Positions 1-11,400 of a DNA stretch of 64,000 nt are shown in pieces. The DNA is taken from NCBI GenBank assembly GCA_036023115.1, contig JAYKKT010000076.1, positions 5,642,001 to 5,706,000 of the forward strand, given 5' to 3'. The first letter of the stretch is position 1; each line of letters opens with the position of its first letter. This stretch comes from Brasenia schreberi (lineage: Eukaryota; Streptophyta; Magnoliopsida; Nymphaeales; Cabombaceae). Under the pieces are notes generated by a model. The model saw only the letters and a program-made list of their open reading frames with translations. It had not been told where the DNA came from and searched no databases. The translations under genes were made by a program, and so were the position numbers.

Positions 1-562
1 ATCCTCAGCAACCGATAGGTGCTAATTCATTGGCTTAAAAGTATGGCTTCCTATAGCCTAGCAAAAAACATATTAAAACAATTTTTTTGAAAATAATCGA
101 TCAGTTATATATCTAAAAGAATAGAAGTAGAATGCTATATGTTTTGTTCATACTCAAGAAAATCTATATGAAACAAAATTAAAAAATGGAGGAAGTAGAT
201 GAGGCAAATAATTATTTGTACAACTTCGTTCAGATTCTGATCGAGCTTCTTGAGTTTCTTTTTCCTTCTTTTTCGTCTTTTGTTCTTCCTATTTTACCTT
301 TTTTCCTAAAAGAGAAAAAGAAACATAAAAGAAAAAGGAACATACTGCAAAAAAAAGAAACTCAAAGATATAAGGAAAAAATGGAGGGATAATCTTTAGT
401 GACAGAAGCATAACCTTCAGTTGCACAAGTGAAACTACTTGTAGCGAGGGAGGAACTGACGAGAGAAACAATCAAAGAAGGCCAGTTGGAAGAACCAGAG
501 GCTCCTCGGCTAGTTTGTTGAGAGATGATCTTTGGCTAATGAGAGAGACTACTAAGAAGGTT
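1..562. other. AT-rich intergenic, nothing recognised
   Basis: No gene, RNA or transposon signature is visible. Pyrimidine- and purine-rich runs produce short chance reading frames on both strands without family resemblance. Confidence 0.5.
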
Positions 563-1008
563 TAACCAGACAAGAGACAGGTGATCGAGAATGGCCAGAC
601 TAGAGAGAGCCTCTTCACCTTTTCCAGCACTCTCTCTCGTCTTCTCTCTCATTCTCCCTGTCTCACTCTCTGGAGAAACTAGAGCCTCCATGGTTTCTAG
701 AGAAATCAAAGTCAATTTTTCAAAAACGCAGTTGACGGCCACTCGTACCCTTAGTATCATTTGAAATATATAGACCCTCTTGTTGTTATCTTTGCCAAAT
801 ATTTGAAAATGATAACTAAAATTTGTGTTTTTAAGTTGGGAAAGACTGAGAAACTAAATAGCCTAAATTTTCAAACATGAAAAAAAAGAATTCTATTAGC
901 CTTAACCCTAGAGGGTGTTGACTATGTACTTAAAAAAATAATATTATCCTCTATACCAAATGCAACACATGAGGAAAAACAAATATAAAACTTTTATAAA
1001 AGATTGAC
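563..1008. repeat. Tandem duplication, copy 1 (internally deleted)
   Basis: This segment repeats the downstream 1.28-kb unit. Its first part (563-756) matches 1005-1228, sharing the purine/pyrimidine-rich stretch with the phrase TTTCTAGAGAAATC. Its second part (757-1008) matches 2041-2288, sharing GGGAAAGACTGAGAAACTAA. The roughly 0.8 kb between those parts in copy 2 is missing here, and the breakpoint falls on a shared TCAT. A further block of about 35 bp near 740 is also missing. The two copies look close to 90% identical by eye. Confidence 0.75.
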
Positions 1009-2288
1009 CAGACCAGGCGATCGAGAATGAGCAGACAAAAGAGAGCCTCTTCACCTTCTCCAACACTCTCTCTCATCTTCTCTCTCATTCTCCCTGTCTC
1101 ACTCTCTTGAGAAACTAGAGTCTCTATGGTTTCTAGAGAAATCGAAGTCAGTTTTTCAAAAACGCAGTTGACGGCTACAGTTTTTAAGAAAACAAGAGGC
1201 CAAATCCACTCGTACCCTTAGTTTCATGAAACCAAGAAACCGCCCTCACAATGGTTTTCTCCACAACTGCCTCAGTTCTTGTGAACCGCCTCGAGCGACA
1301 CACTAAAAAACCATTTTACCCTTGATAAATGTTAAAATAATCATTTATCATTGAGTAAAATTATGGTTAGTCTAGATATTTTTTGTGTTAAATTACTAGA
1401 AAATCCCTTTTATGTTGTATTTATAGTTTATCTTTTGGTATTTAGTTTAAATTACGACATACCTTAACTATGAATTTACAATTTTATCCTTATATATTTC
1501 GGGAATTACATAATGCGGTTTAGAGTGCTTTTTACTATTCTGTCTATGTTTCTATGTTAAATTCATAGAGTTGCTATTTGACATAAAGATGTTTTTGTCC
1601 TTAAACATTTTACATAATTATAGAAATGTCATTGAGCACATTTGAAGTTCTACTATGTATTGTTTATTCAATCTACAGAATAACCAAAAACTTGAATTTA
1701 TTGTTTTGTTCATAAGAATTTGTTAAAATTACTAAAACAGACAAATAGTTAAAATTATTAGTCTGCCCATTTGCACCATAAAGAATTATATAAATGGGCA
1801 AATAGGGAATATTATTATAATATCCTAAGACTTGTTCTAACTTTACTAAATTTTTTTAATTTCAGCCTATTTATGAAATGTTACGTGCAATTTGTATGAT
1901 ATTACAATCAGGTGCCTAGAAATATTTACAAAATACTTATACATGTTTCTATTATTACAGTTTAGTGCCTGGCTAAATTCTATTAGTTGTTTAATGAAAT
2001 TAGACTTAATTAGTTTTATCTGTTGCTTGTTTATTGTTTATCATTTGAAATATATAAACCCTCTTGTTGTTATCTTTACAAAATATTTGAAAATGATAAC
2101 TAAATTTTGTGTTTCTAAGTTGGGAAAGACTGAGAAACTAAATAGCCTAAATTTTCAAACATAGAAGAGAAAAATTTTATTGGCCCTAACCCTAGAGAGT
2201 GTTGACTATGTACTTAAAAAAACAATATTATCCTCTATACCAAATGCAACAAACGAGGAAAAACATAAAACTTTTATAAAAGATTGAC
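1005..2288. repeat. Tandem duplication, copy 2 (full unit)
   Basis: This is the longer copy of the duplicated unit. It starts at GACCAGACCAGGCGATCGAG and ends at TTTTATAAAAGATTGAC, the sequence that also closes copy 1. The interior (1230-2040) is AT-rich with no coding signature. What the unit was originally is not recognised. Confidence 0.7.
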
Positions 2289-2836
2289 ACAATAGCTAGG
2301 ACTATAATGTTTACATATATGGAGGATGTTCTAAATTAGGGTCTTTGAGTAATATGAAACTACTAATGAGTTGTTTGATTTGATAATAACTAAATTCCAC
2401 GTTCACCTACTCCTTAAGAAATATAATTCTCATAAAATGAAGGAGATAATGTAGTTGAACATGTAAACTAAATGTTGGTTGCAAGTTATCTGAGTATCCA
2501 GGCATACCAATCAAACAATAAACATCCCTCCTAGCACACACATTATCTTCAAATAATTCAGACATTTTATTCTCTTTTGCCATGGAGCAACGTTGACATT
2601 TCATCTATAAAATGAGAAATTTGCTTCTAGACATGCACCACCTAAAATTACACATTTTGTGCCAAAATAAATCTTACTGTCATAGTCCAGAGAAATCAAA
2701 TGGGTAGCAGCCACAAAAAAGAAGACTCCTCTCATCATTTTTATCAAGAGAGATAGAACCACCACTAAAAGGGAAGCTATAAACAATTCCAGCACATCAT
2801 GCAGAAACGTGGCCAAGAATGACAGAAATTCAGGAT
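2289..2836. other. 3' flank of the zinc-finger gene
   Basis: This is non-coding sequence downstream of the zinc-finger stop codon on the minus strand and probably includes its 3' UTR. No unambiguous terminator or transposon is visible. Confidence 0.4.
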
Positions 2837-5224
2837 TTACAGAATGACCACAAAGCATGGCAACAGAGCCCCAGAGTTTAGCAAGTAAAGCTCCTCAATG
2901 TTCGAATATGGACCTACTTTTCCAGAAAGTGAGTCGAAACCAGTCTGGCCACTCATTTCTTGAATATTTTCCAATGGCCTGTGAACTCTCCCTGCAGTCA
3001 CCCTGCATATCAGCAAAGCTTTCTAACTGAAGGGTCACTGTCACATGCTTCAATGGATTCATAAGCTCTTCCACTAGTGGAAGTTGTGAAGACTCCAATT
3101 CCTTCTTTCATTTCCTTTTTAGAAGAAAACCCATGCCTGATAATCCGGCAAACACTGCATTTCTCCGGGGTGCAGAGGTTGGATGAACCATTCATGCCCA
3201 GTGAACATGTCAGAGTGGTGAAATAGAATCTCAACAGTTCGTTCCCGTCAGCAAGGCATCTCGGATGTTTCTTTGGTAGCTTGCTGGCGTTTATCTTCAC
3301 CATTTCTCTGTATTCCTCAAACCGCGCTACTGTTCGTTGCAAGTCATGAACCTTCAACGCCCTCTCTATTCGACCATATTGGCTCTCAAACTTCAACCAA
3401 CTTATCCTGCAAATGATCTCCACAATCTTTCTCGATGAATCACCTTCAGGGAGTTCAGTAACTGCAAATTTGTCGAGAGTATACTACTAATTTTAGAGAA
3501 TACGCCAACACTCCTCAGAAAGAAAAAAAATAGAAAAGAATGTATTCTAACATTGGATGCAACTTAAATAAAAAAATATAACGCCACAATTCATGGCGAT
3601 ATAGAAAAACAGTATAAACATTCACATGAATGTGCAACTTCTAATGCTCACAAGACAATAAATCATATCAACAAAAAACAAGCTAAACAAAAACAAGCCT
3701 TTTCCTACGTTGCATGTGGTGGGTACATGGATTTTTGTTCATCATTTAGCTCGATATTAGCATTTAACTCCAACACATCAAAGATCACGTTTTCTATCAC
3801 AGTTAAGAAAGCCTTTCTCTCCGTCTCTCTTTCCAAAACGTTGATCATCCGGCTTCTTACACTTTTAGACGGGAGATTCAAGAGGACACCTCTCCAAATG
3901 TCCAAACCAGCTTAAAAATGTCATTCTTATTTTATCTTAAAAAACAAATAATATCAGTATCACAAATGGAAACCAAGTATTTGAAGTGGATACCCGAATG
4001 TGTCACTAGTTTCAAATAAGCTCATATATCACCATCCTGTTGCTTTCAATATATGAAGTATATTAATGTTGCAACAAGTAATTGACACTAGATCGTCGTC
4101 ATGCCTATTAGGAAACACGAGTCTAACAACTGTACACAACCATCCATGATAAACACGCAGATTTGCAAAGGTTTATGATATAAGCCTTAATTATATGAAA
4201 TGAAAGCATCTGAAAGAAGTTAAAAGAAAAACCTCCCACAAATTTCGAGCAAGAAATTCAGCACATGGAGACGAGGAACATATCTTGTAAAAATTCAAAC
4301 TCCACATTACTGAATTTATCCATACATCTGGCTCATGAGCCTATGTAAAACGCCAAAACCAAATTGAAATGGTAAGCTAATTCATGGTGAGCCAAGAAAA
4401 AGTTGCCATGATAAGCGGATTAATGCTGGCCTTGGGATTCAAACAAAATTTGCCTTAAAAGGTCAATCAGATAAGCTAAGTCTCATTTTAGTGTCTTTAG
4501 AAAAAGAAGAAAAGAAAAACCGTTGATATAAAATAAAAGTTAGTACCAGATCTCAAGTAACAAGAAGTGAAACAGGTAACATATAATAATTAAGTGCTGC
4601 ATTTACCAGCGTGTTTGGAGAGATGGTGTGATTCAAGAGCTTCCCAATTGCCAAACTGTTCTGTACTTTTATGGCAAGTAATGCTCGAGCATCCCTGAGC
4701 TTCAGAATCGTAAGAAAACCGTCTGGTCGAAATGGCGGAGAAAGTAGAACCACCATAGTTGGTGAGACACAAAGCTGTCGGGGACTTCCTCGGAGGGGTG
4801 GCGGGAAAGCTCCCAGAGAAGGCCGCAGGGCCATAGGAGGGAAGGGCAGTCTGCCCTCCGGGCCCTGGAGTACCAGGCCTAAGTGTGCCCATAAATGTAG
4901 AACCAGAACCATCATTACCACCACCAACGAAGCTTGTGATCTTGAGCTCACACATTGAATTGCTCAGAATGACTTCATGGGCGATTGGGTTTAGGAACTC
5001 ACTGCTTCCTATTGATCTCGGGCTGCAGTTGGGTGGCCTATCCAAGTGCCTCTTGCTACCATGAATCACATCCTTGAGATTGGCAATGGATCTTGAGCAA
5101 CCTGACCTGCCACTTCTCCTGGTGTGAATTGAGCTCAACCGGCGCCTGACCTTGGATCATAAACATCTGAAGGCTCGGATTTGCAGTAGAGTGATTTCTT
5201 CAGCGAAAACCAGACTGTCGGCAT
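2837..5224 (-). pseudogene. C2H2 zinc-finger protein gene, two exons, decayed
   Basis: Exon 1 runs from 5224 to 4607 and exon 2 from 3461 to 2837, joined by a GT-AG intron of 1,145 bp that splits a Val codon. The start ATG opens MPTVWFSLKKSLYCKSEPSD. Conserved stretches follow: SRSIANLKDVIHGSKRH, SPRSIGSSEFLNP, TFMGTLRPGTPGPGG, then a single finger ending in HHLSKHA. Exon 2 holds IVEIICRISWLK, YREMVKINASKLPKKHPRCL, GIGVFTTSTSGRAYESIE and a C-terminus ending LLPCFVVIL. From memory this is the plant-specific single-finger family of Arabidopsis At5g54630/At4g27240, of about 400-430 residues, which fits the 1,243 nt of exon. Three lesions are visible: a one-base deletion near 5146, another near 3020, and CHKS where the finger should read CHKC. 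Family identity is firm. Pseudogene status assumes the sequence is accurate; sequencing error is the alternative for the indels. Confidence 0.85.
3462..4606 (-). other. Intron of the zinc-finger gene
   Basis: The boundaries are GGTAAATG at the donor (GT at 4606-4605) and TTTGCAG at the acceptor (3462). Short overlapping reading frames at 3705-3915 on both strands have no family resemblance and are treated as intronic. Confidence 0.8.
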
Positions 5225-6644
5225 CTTCGGCTTCCTCTTCTCTTCCCTCAACAATCTTCAGACTTCATCGTCTTCCACTCAAATTTTGCCCTATTCTTGG
5301 GTAGAGCATCCAGAAGCTCCATTCATCGCTTATTGAATCCCTCCTTTCAAATTTTCCAAGCAGCTAAGGTATTTGAAGAGCCCTGCAGTGGCTGAGTCTA
5401 GGAAACTTCAAACTGCATTCTATGTCCTTTTCTAGCATCTGCTAGTGTCACAAACACCCAAGTTCCTACCTTTTCAACATTAAATCCACCACGAAGGCTA
5501 GACCAAGAAAATGAAATTTGGAAAACAAGAATAAACAGAACCAGAAAACTTTGACGCAGGAACTACTTCATGAAAAGTGGACTATTTTTCAGTATTTGGA
5601 AGTTAAAACGCTACAGTACTCAGAAATATATCCTGCTTGAAAAGATGCCCTCAGGTTTGGTCTTCAAGAAAATCAAGAAAGGCCTTTACCGGAGGCAATC
5701 TCTCCACACACTCTGTGAAGCAAATCTAGCAGCCAAGCTGCAAAATTAGGTTGTTGGTGCGCGAAAATTACAGTGGCCAGAACTCTTAAGACCGGCCACA
5801 AAGAGACAAAGACAGCCCAAGAATATTAAATGCACGCCATAATGACTTCTCCAAGATAATGACCGACAATGTCACGCAAGTGTGGTGCCAGGAACCATTT
5901 CTCTTATATCTCCCTCCAAAAATGGAACATCATTAAATATAAATAACCTATCAAACCAACATGAAAATAATTATTATTATTATATATACATAAATTCTGT
6001 TATGTAAGAAATCACTCTTGTATAGTCCATCTCAAGCCCGGATAAAGTAAAAGAGGTGTGTTAGACTTTCAGCATACTATAAAATGTTATCAGACTTATC
6101 ATGAATTTAAAAGCAAATCATGTAACCGACCCATCGAGAAAAGGCTTAGTAGTATATATATTAAGATTGGCAGATATAAATATATAAATAAATAATAGAA
6201 AAAAAAATGAGAAAAGATGCAATTAATTAAGAAATTATAAATACGAAGAGCCTTGACTTCTCGATCCTGCTGTCATGAAATTCTAAGGTTTGAACTTAGG
6301 ACATTCAACCATCTTAGTGACAACAGATATTAAAACGAATTAAATATGCGTGTTTTTGAGACCGGCATTGATGGGAGAGTCGAATGGCCTAAGTACTTGC
6401 ACTATAGATTAATAAAACAAGGTGGGCATCTGGTGAAAGATTCAAATATTATGTCACAATACTAAACTGAGTAGTTAACCGAGATAATATGATCTGTCAC
6501 AGCTTGCAGTAAAATCTAGGTGTACGTAGTGTTTGAATATCCAGGTGCAGAGGTACTTACTACAGACGACGCACAAAATGTTATAAGCCACATGAAATTC
6601 CATTTACACTGACGGAAACAGCTTCCTGCCAACAATCCCTTTGT
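5225..6644. other. 5' flank of the zinc-finger gene and intergenic sequence
   Basis: The first few hundred bases upstream of the minus-strand ATG (5225 to about 5560) are probably its 5' UTR and promoter. No confident TATA box can be assigned. At 6245-6330 the minus strand has a weak tRNA-like box B (AAGTTCAAACC), possibly another decayed SINE. The rest is AT-rich and unassigned. Confidence 0.4.
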
Positions 6645-6830
6645 GTCTACAACAGCTACTAAGCCTTTTGCTATTATAGATGGGGTCAGTTACATGGATT
6701 CTTTGTTTTGAAAAGGTCTTATTATAATTTATAGAATCTATGGTAAATAAGTCCAACAACCCTCCTCCTTTATTCGGGTTTGGGACCGACTATGCAATAT
6801 GCAAGGGTGATCTTCAAAATTAGACGACCT
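6645..6830 (-). mobile_element. RTE-type 3' end, possibly an Au-like SINE
   Basis: Read on the plus strand, ACTAAGCC followed by GATGGGGTCAGTTACATGGA is the reverse complement of the 3' terminus of the RTE LINEs in this window (ATCCATGTAGCCGACCCCGT). It is preceded by an ACAACAGCT remnant of the CAA/TTG tail. The sequence continues to about 6830 with material absent from the LINEs, so it may be a SINE that shares the RTE tail rather than a truncated LINE. Confidence 0.6.
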
Positions 6831-8409
6831 AAATGAGACGTGTGCTCAACTTCTTTCGGCATGTCTGAAGTTTTTTTTGTCTAAATTTTGTGCAGAGATA
6901 GGACGCTACTCAAGTGGACAGACATGCATCTTTTCAGTTTTTGATCTTCATCTTCCTTTGCTCTTCTTACTCTTCATCTCATAATCATTGTTCCTCTAAT
7001 TATTTTTTATTTATTTTAGGTTGCTCGATGCATGGCGATAAGATTCTAATGCCTCCAGGATCTTGTTTATTGACATAATTGTTGAAGGGATTAGATTTGC
7101 AAGTTTCAATTGTCTAAAAATCAACTTACTTGTTTTAGTTTTTAATATCAATTATTTTATTTATATTATTTATCTCAATGTTATTGTAATGACAAGTCCA
7201 CGTTAAAGGCGTCGACACAGTGCTTAAGAGCATAAAGTGTGCTGTTTGAAAAGCAGCAAACGCTTTTATCTATATGGCAAGTCCATGTTCTATATGGCTT
7301 TTTTCTTTTACTGCTCATTTTGAAAACGTTTTCCAATTAACGTGGTTTCTAGTTCGGCTACTTTTTGACATTTTCAGCTTTTTCGTTTTCAGGGAGGTAT
7401 GGCACGCCCTCGGAATCAAATTCACAAGCTGCATTTTGTGAGTCGAGCGCCCTCCCACAAATCAATATAGGAGCATTAACATAACTCCATGATTGCTTGA
7501 TGCAGCTATAAATATAGGTCATTTACCCACTTTTCTCCACCATCGCTGGCAGGACAATGTTTCTAGCAATCGTATAGAATTCGTCTCATGTCATAGGCAT
7601 AGGCTACAAGGACACCACCATCGGTAACATAGTGTCTGCAGCCGACATATGGGGTTCTCCTAATGCTGTAGGTTGTGGTAATTCCACTTCTTGTCCTCAA
7701 AGCCAGTGAGGTTAGGGGCCAATAGTTTGGCATGCCACTGATATATCTGGAAAACCAAATTTATAACTAGATAATTTTATCTTTAGATGAAACCTTCATG
7801 TTCACCCAATTCAGTTGGTTCCACTATATGCATACAATCAGTAGAATTTGTCATCATCACAATTTGAGGTTAACTCACATAACTTCCAAATGTGATTCAC
7901 CTACCGAACTAGGCACAATCTCGATGAACCAGGCAATGGTTCCTTAGACAAAAATGGGGTTATTGAGCTCATCAACAATACCTTTAGCATAGATAGAGTG
8001 GCTCCTATTCTCATAGGATTCAAGGCAAAGTTCTCAGTGTTGAGGGAGAAGTCAATTGAAAGCCATATCTCAATTAGGTAGTTCGAGTGACTCTTATCCT
8101 CATGGGTTCTGAAGGCAAAGTTCCCAACATTCTTTGGTTAGGAGAAGGGTACAATAGAGGCTAAAAGGAATAACTAGCAACAAGACAAGTATCAAAAGAA
8201 GCTCAACAAGCTCTTCATAGACCTCCCGAGTAAGGAGCCCTTGAGGAAACTCACTCAAGGAACTGAAATAATGGAATAAGTGCTTGAGTAACAACGATAT
8301 CCCAATCACAAGGAATCCTCGAGGGAAGAGTGGGTTCAGTTGTCTATTCAATGGATGAATCCAATAAATTGGATGAACATCCCAAGGACATGGAGATTGA
8401 AATGGATCT
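6831..8409. other. Unassigned intergenic sequence
   Basis: There is no gene or recognised transposon domain. Around 7540-7760 the sequence is less AT-rich, but its reading frames are broken and show no family resemblance. Confidence 0.35.
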
Positions 8410-8600
8410 CGAGCTCATAAAAAAGTCCAAACTAGATAATCTTGATTACTAGTTCTACTTGAATGTTTAGAAGCAATTGTTAGAGGCCCGAAATAATATG
8501 ACGAGACTTCATAAAGAAGTCCAAACTTGATAATCTTGATTACTAGTTCTACTCGAACGTTTACAAGCAATTGTTAGGGGCCCGAAATAAAATGACCAAT
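8410..8600. repeat. 94-bp tandem duplication
   Basis: Two adjacent copies share GATAATCTTGATTACTAGTT and, further on, AAGCAATTGTTAG. The second copy starts 94 bp after the first (8423 versus 8517 for AAGTCCAAACT). A handful of substitutions separate them. Confidence 0.8.
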
Positions 8601-9480
8601 GTGGATGGGCGAGAACATGCAAAGACATGGTAAGTGTGTTGATAGCATCTCATTTCCCAGTAAAGAGAGATAGAAAAGCAACCACTTGCTCTAGAGATAG
8701 GTTGCATAGATTGCCATCCTAAGGTAAGGAAAGCTTGGTTAGAGTTTACCCTTAAATTAATGCATAACCAAAAAGTGTTTTCTAAAGTGAGAAGATGTGT
8801 TTGGGTTCCCAAATACCGTTGTCTAGCATAGGGGATATTCTGGAGTATGTTTTCTCAAATGACTCTGAAGAAGGGCATGGTGACTTCAACTATGATCTAT
8901 TCTCCATGCATCAAGACATGGTCATGTTACTATTTGAGTTCAGCACTAGACACACTCTGGCGAGTGAACTGGAAGGGGACATCATTGTTGATGACTTTGC
9001 TTGGGCTACAATAATCGGCGAGATGAACATGTTGGCAGTTCGACAAGCCAGATAAAAGAGTGTTTATAGATGGTGGGGAAGTATCCAAAATTATGACTTT
9101 AGATACTAAAGAAAATTGGAAAAAAGATGATGAACTTGATTTTGACTAATTTGAGAATGTAACTTCTACAGTGAACCATCGATCACATTAGGAGTCTTAG
9201 CTATAAAGTTGGTAGTCGAGTCGAAGGCCTCCAAGACATTCTTCTTCCTAGTGGATGTCAAGCCAAGTTACTCCATACGTATCAGACAGCTTGGATCCAC
9301 TCAAACTATTATGCTCCTTTCACCCTTTATCAAAAGTTAATGTTGTGGGTCAATGGTGGGATTGAAGTGGTGGAAGCAAATGATGATCCATTTGCTGGTA
9401 AAGTACACAAAAGGAGATCGATCTTCTATTCTCCATACGTAGGTCTTATTATTATCCTTGAAAATTTCAATTATGTCTAC
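8600..9480 (+). mobile_element. Ty3/gypsy gag-pol fragment (protease-side region)
   Basis: The best block is at 9230-9420, where TAWIHSNYYAPFTLYQ followed by LWVNGGIEVVEANDDPF resembles the gypsy polyprotein segment downstream of the aspartic protease. There the usual form is a GRxWIH motif, then VPSSLHQ, then a VEV(V/I)xAD stretch. The 86-codon frame at 8795-9055 just upstream lies in the same orientation but shows no diagnostic motif. The pol frame is interrupted by stops, and no matching LTR was found. This is a dead fragment; the assignment rests on motif memory. Confidence 0.5.
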
Positions 9481-10749
9481 AACTCTTTTGCACTTCTTCA
9501 ATGTTGTTTTAAATCTCAGTTGCCCAAACTAGAAACCATTAAGACTAAAATAATTCTTATGTAATGTATCATCATAATCAATACTAAAATGATGGTTGAA
9601 CTTATGTCATTCAAATATTTAGTGATGCCCATAGTCTCTAGAAATGGATACATCCACCTAGAATGGCATTTATGACAGTGTTGAACAACCATTTGAATCA
9701 AGAATAAAAGGCGAAAATTCACTAATGTTTTTCTTCTTATATTGCTCTCTTCATGAAACCCTACATAACCAACCTTCACACCATGTTCATATTCATGCAC
9801 AATATATTTCTTCATGATATTTATACATCGAACTGTGCATTCTTCACAATTCTCATATACACTCCAAATATGCTCAACAACTACACAACAAACCATCCAC
9901 ATTTAAACATAAATGCAATCAATAATCTACTAAATTGAAACCTTAAAAATCATAAGTCTCTAAATAAACTTAAAAGAAACCACAAGTCTCTAAAATATGT
10001 AACTGAAACCATAAGTCCCTATCTAATGCATTCTATACCACAAGACGATTCGACTACATACAAAATACCTCATGGTGTCATGAGTACAAGATGTTTTTCA
10101 TAGTCAAACTTTGTCACAAATGGTAATGACGACGATGGCATATGCATGAATGTGAGGGAGGAGGTCCGAGGAACAGGATGTTGGGAGGAGGTCCAAGGAG
10201 TTTGAGAGCCTCATCGATCAAATGAATTTCCTCAAATTCGTTGCTAATGAATGTCATTATGCTCTTGCTATTCTTGAAGCTGAAGGACACAAACGAGTTG
10301 GGACTTAAAAACAAGAGTCCTCTCATAGGATCAACGATTACCTTGGTCGTAGTCCTCATACCACCTATCATCAAGAAATTGTTGAAGCTCTAAATATCCG
10401 CTTCAAAGGAGTCGATCAGCAGCCTACTTGCATGGGATACTAGTGATGGAATAGTGGACATTGTCTTCTGTCTAAGCATGCTCCTAACTAATACAGAAAC
10501 TGCATATACACTTGTAGATTTATTGTCTATCTCTATATGACAAAATCAAAAAGTTGGAACATTATCTCTTGTTCAATAAATCCTTTATGAAATTAAAAAC
10601 TCAAAATGAGCTTAAATAAAAGTTAAACTATTTATAAAAAAGAGGAAAAATTGGGTGTTTATAACTTCTCATTTTCTCAATGGCCACAACTTTAATCCTG
10701 TTGGCTTGTCTATGACATGTAGTTGTAGTGTTCTTCAACTCAAAATGAG
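9481..10749. other. Unassigned, probably transposon debris
   Basis: Several 60-130 codon frames occur on both strands, but none shows a recognisable motif. The position between two gypsy fragments suggests retrotransposon remains; this is inference. Confidence 0.3.
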
Positions 10750-11400
10750 ATAACTTTATATCAATATAGACCTTTGTTGGTGATGAAGGACATATATTTC
10801 TTGTTATATGGGTGCATAGGGATATGTTGATACCCCAAGAATGCATCAATAAAGGAGAGGAGTTGGGGGCCGACTGTAGAGTCAACCAAATGACCGATAG
10901 AAAGTAGTGGAAATCTATCCTTCGGATAGGCTTTGTTTAGGTCTATGAATTCACACACACATGCAGATTTCCCTAGGCATTGTTCACCATGAACAAGTTG
11001 GCTGGTTTAAGATTTGACCATTTTCGACAGCTCTTAAATTTTGAGCCATTATTAAGTCAGAAGGCTACTTACCAATACGGTATGCCAGTAGTGCATGATG
11101 TCTCTCAGCTTGTTCTCTGTGACCATGAGGGTTTAGCTCTTCTTGACAGGAGGAATCAATTGTTTGATTCCCTTTATCATGTTGGTAGATGGAACACCTT
11201 TCTTTTTCATAGGAGCTATGGATCCTCCATCTAGACTATGTTCTCACATCAAACCCCAAATAGTGATGGTGCAAAAACCATCACCCTCAGATGACGGTGA
11301 TTCCTTATGTAATCATATCATCAATCTGGTGGGTTACGTAAAGAGGAAAGGCGATAAAGATCCTCTATTCATGAAACAAAGGAGATTGTGAGAGGCCTAG
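10750..11400 (-). mobile_element. Ty3/gypsy reverse transcriptase fragment
   Basis: On the minus strand 10958-10761 reads CEFIDLNKAYPKDRFPLLSI, then GYQHIPMHPYN and SFITNKGLY. These match the gypsy RT segments usually seen as CVDFTDLNKACPKDSYPLP, GYNQIxMHP and TSFITDxGLY. The upstream ANLFMVNNA segment (the usual LANVVMVKK) is in another frame, with a stop between. The remainder up to 11400 is frameshifted and only presumed to belong to the element. It points opposite to the gypsy fragment at 8.6-9.5 kb. Confidence 0.75.

Noticed and set aside
4671..4958. 95-codon plus-strand frame rich in Arg and Gly
   Set aside because: It is the antisense shadow of the conserved zinc-finger exon on the minus strand.
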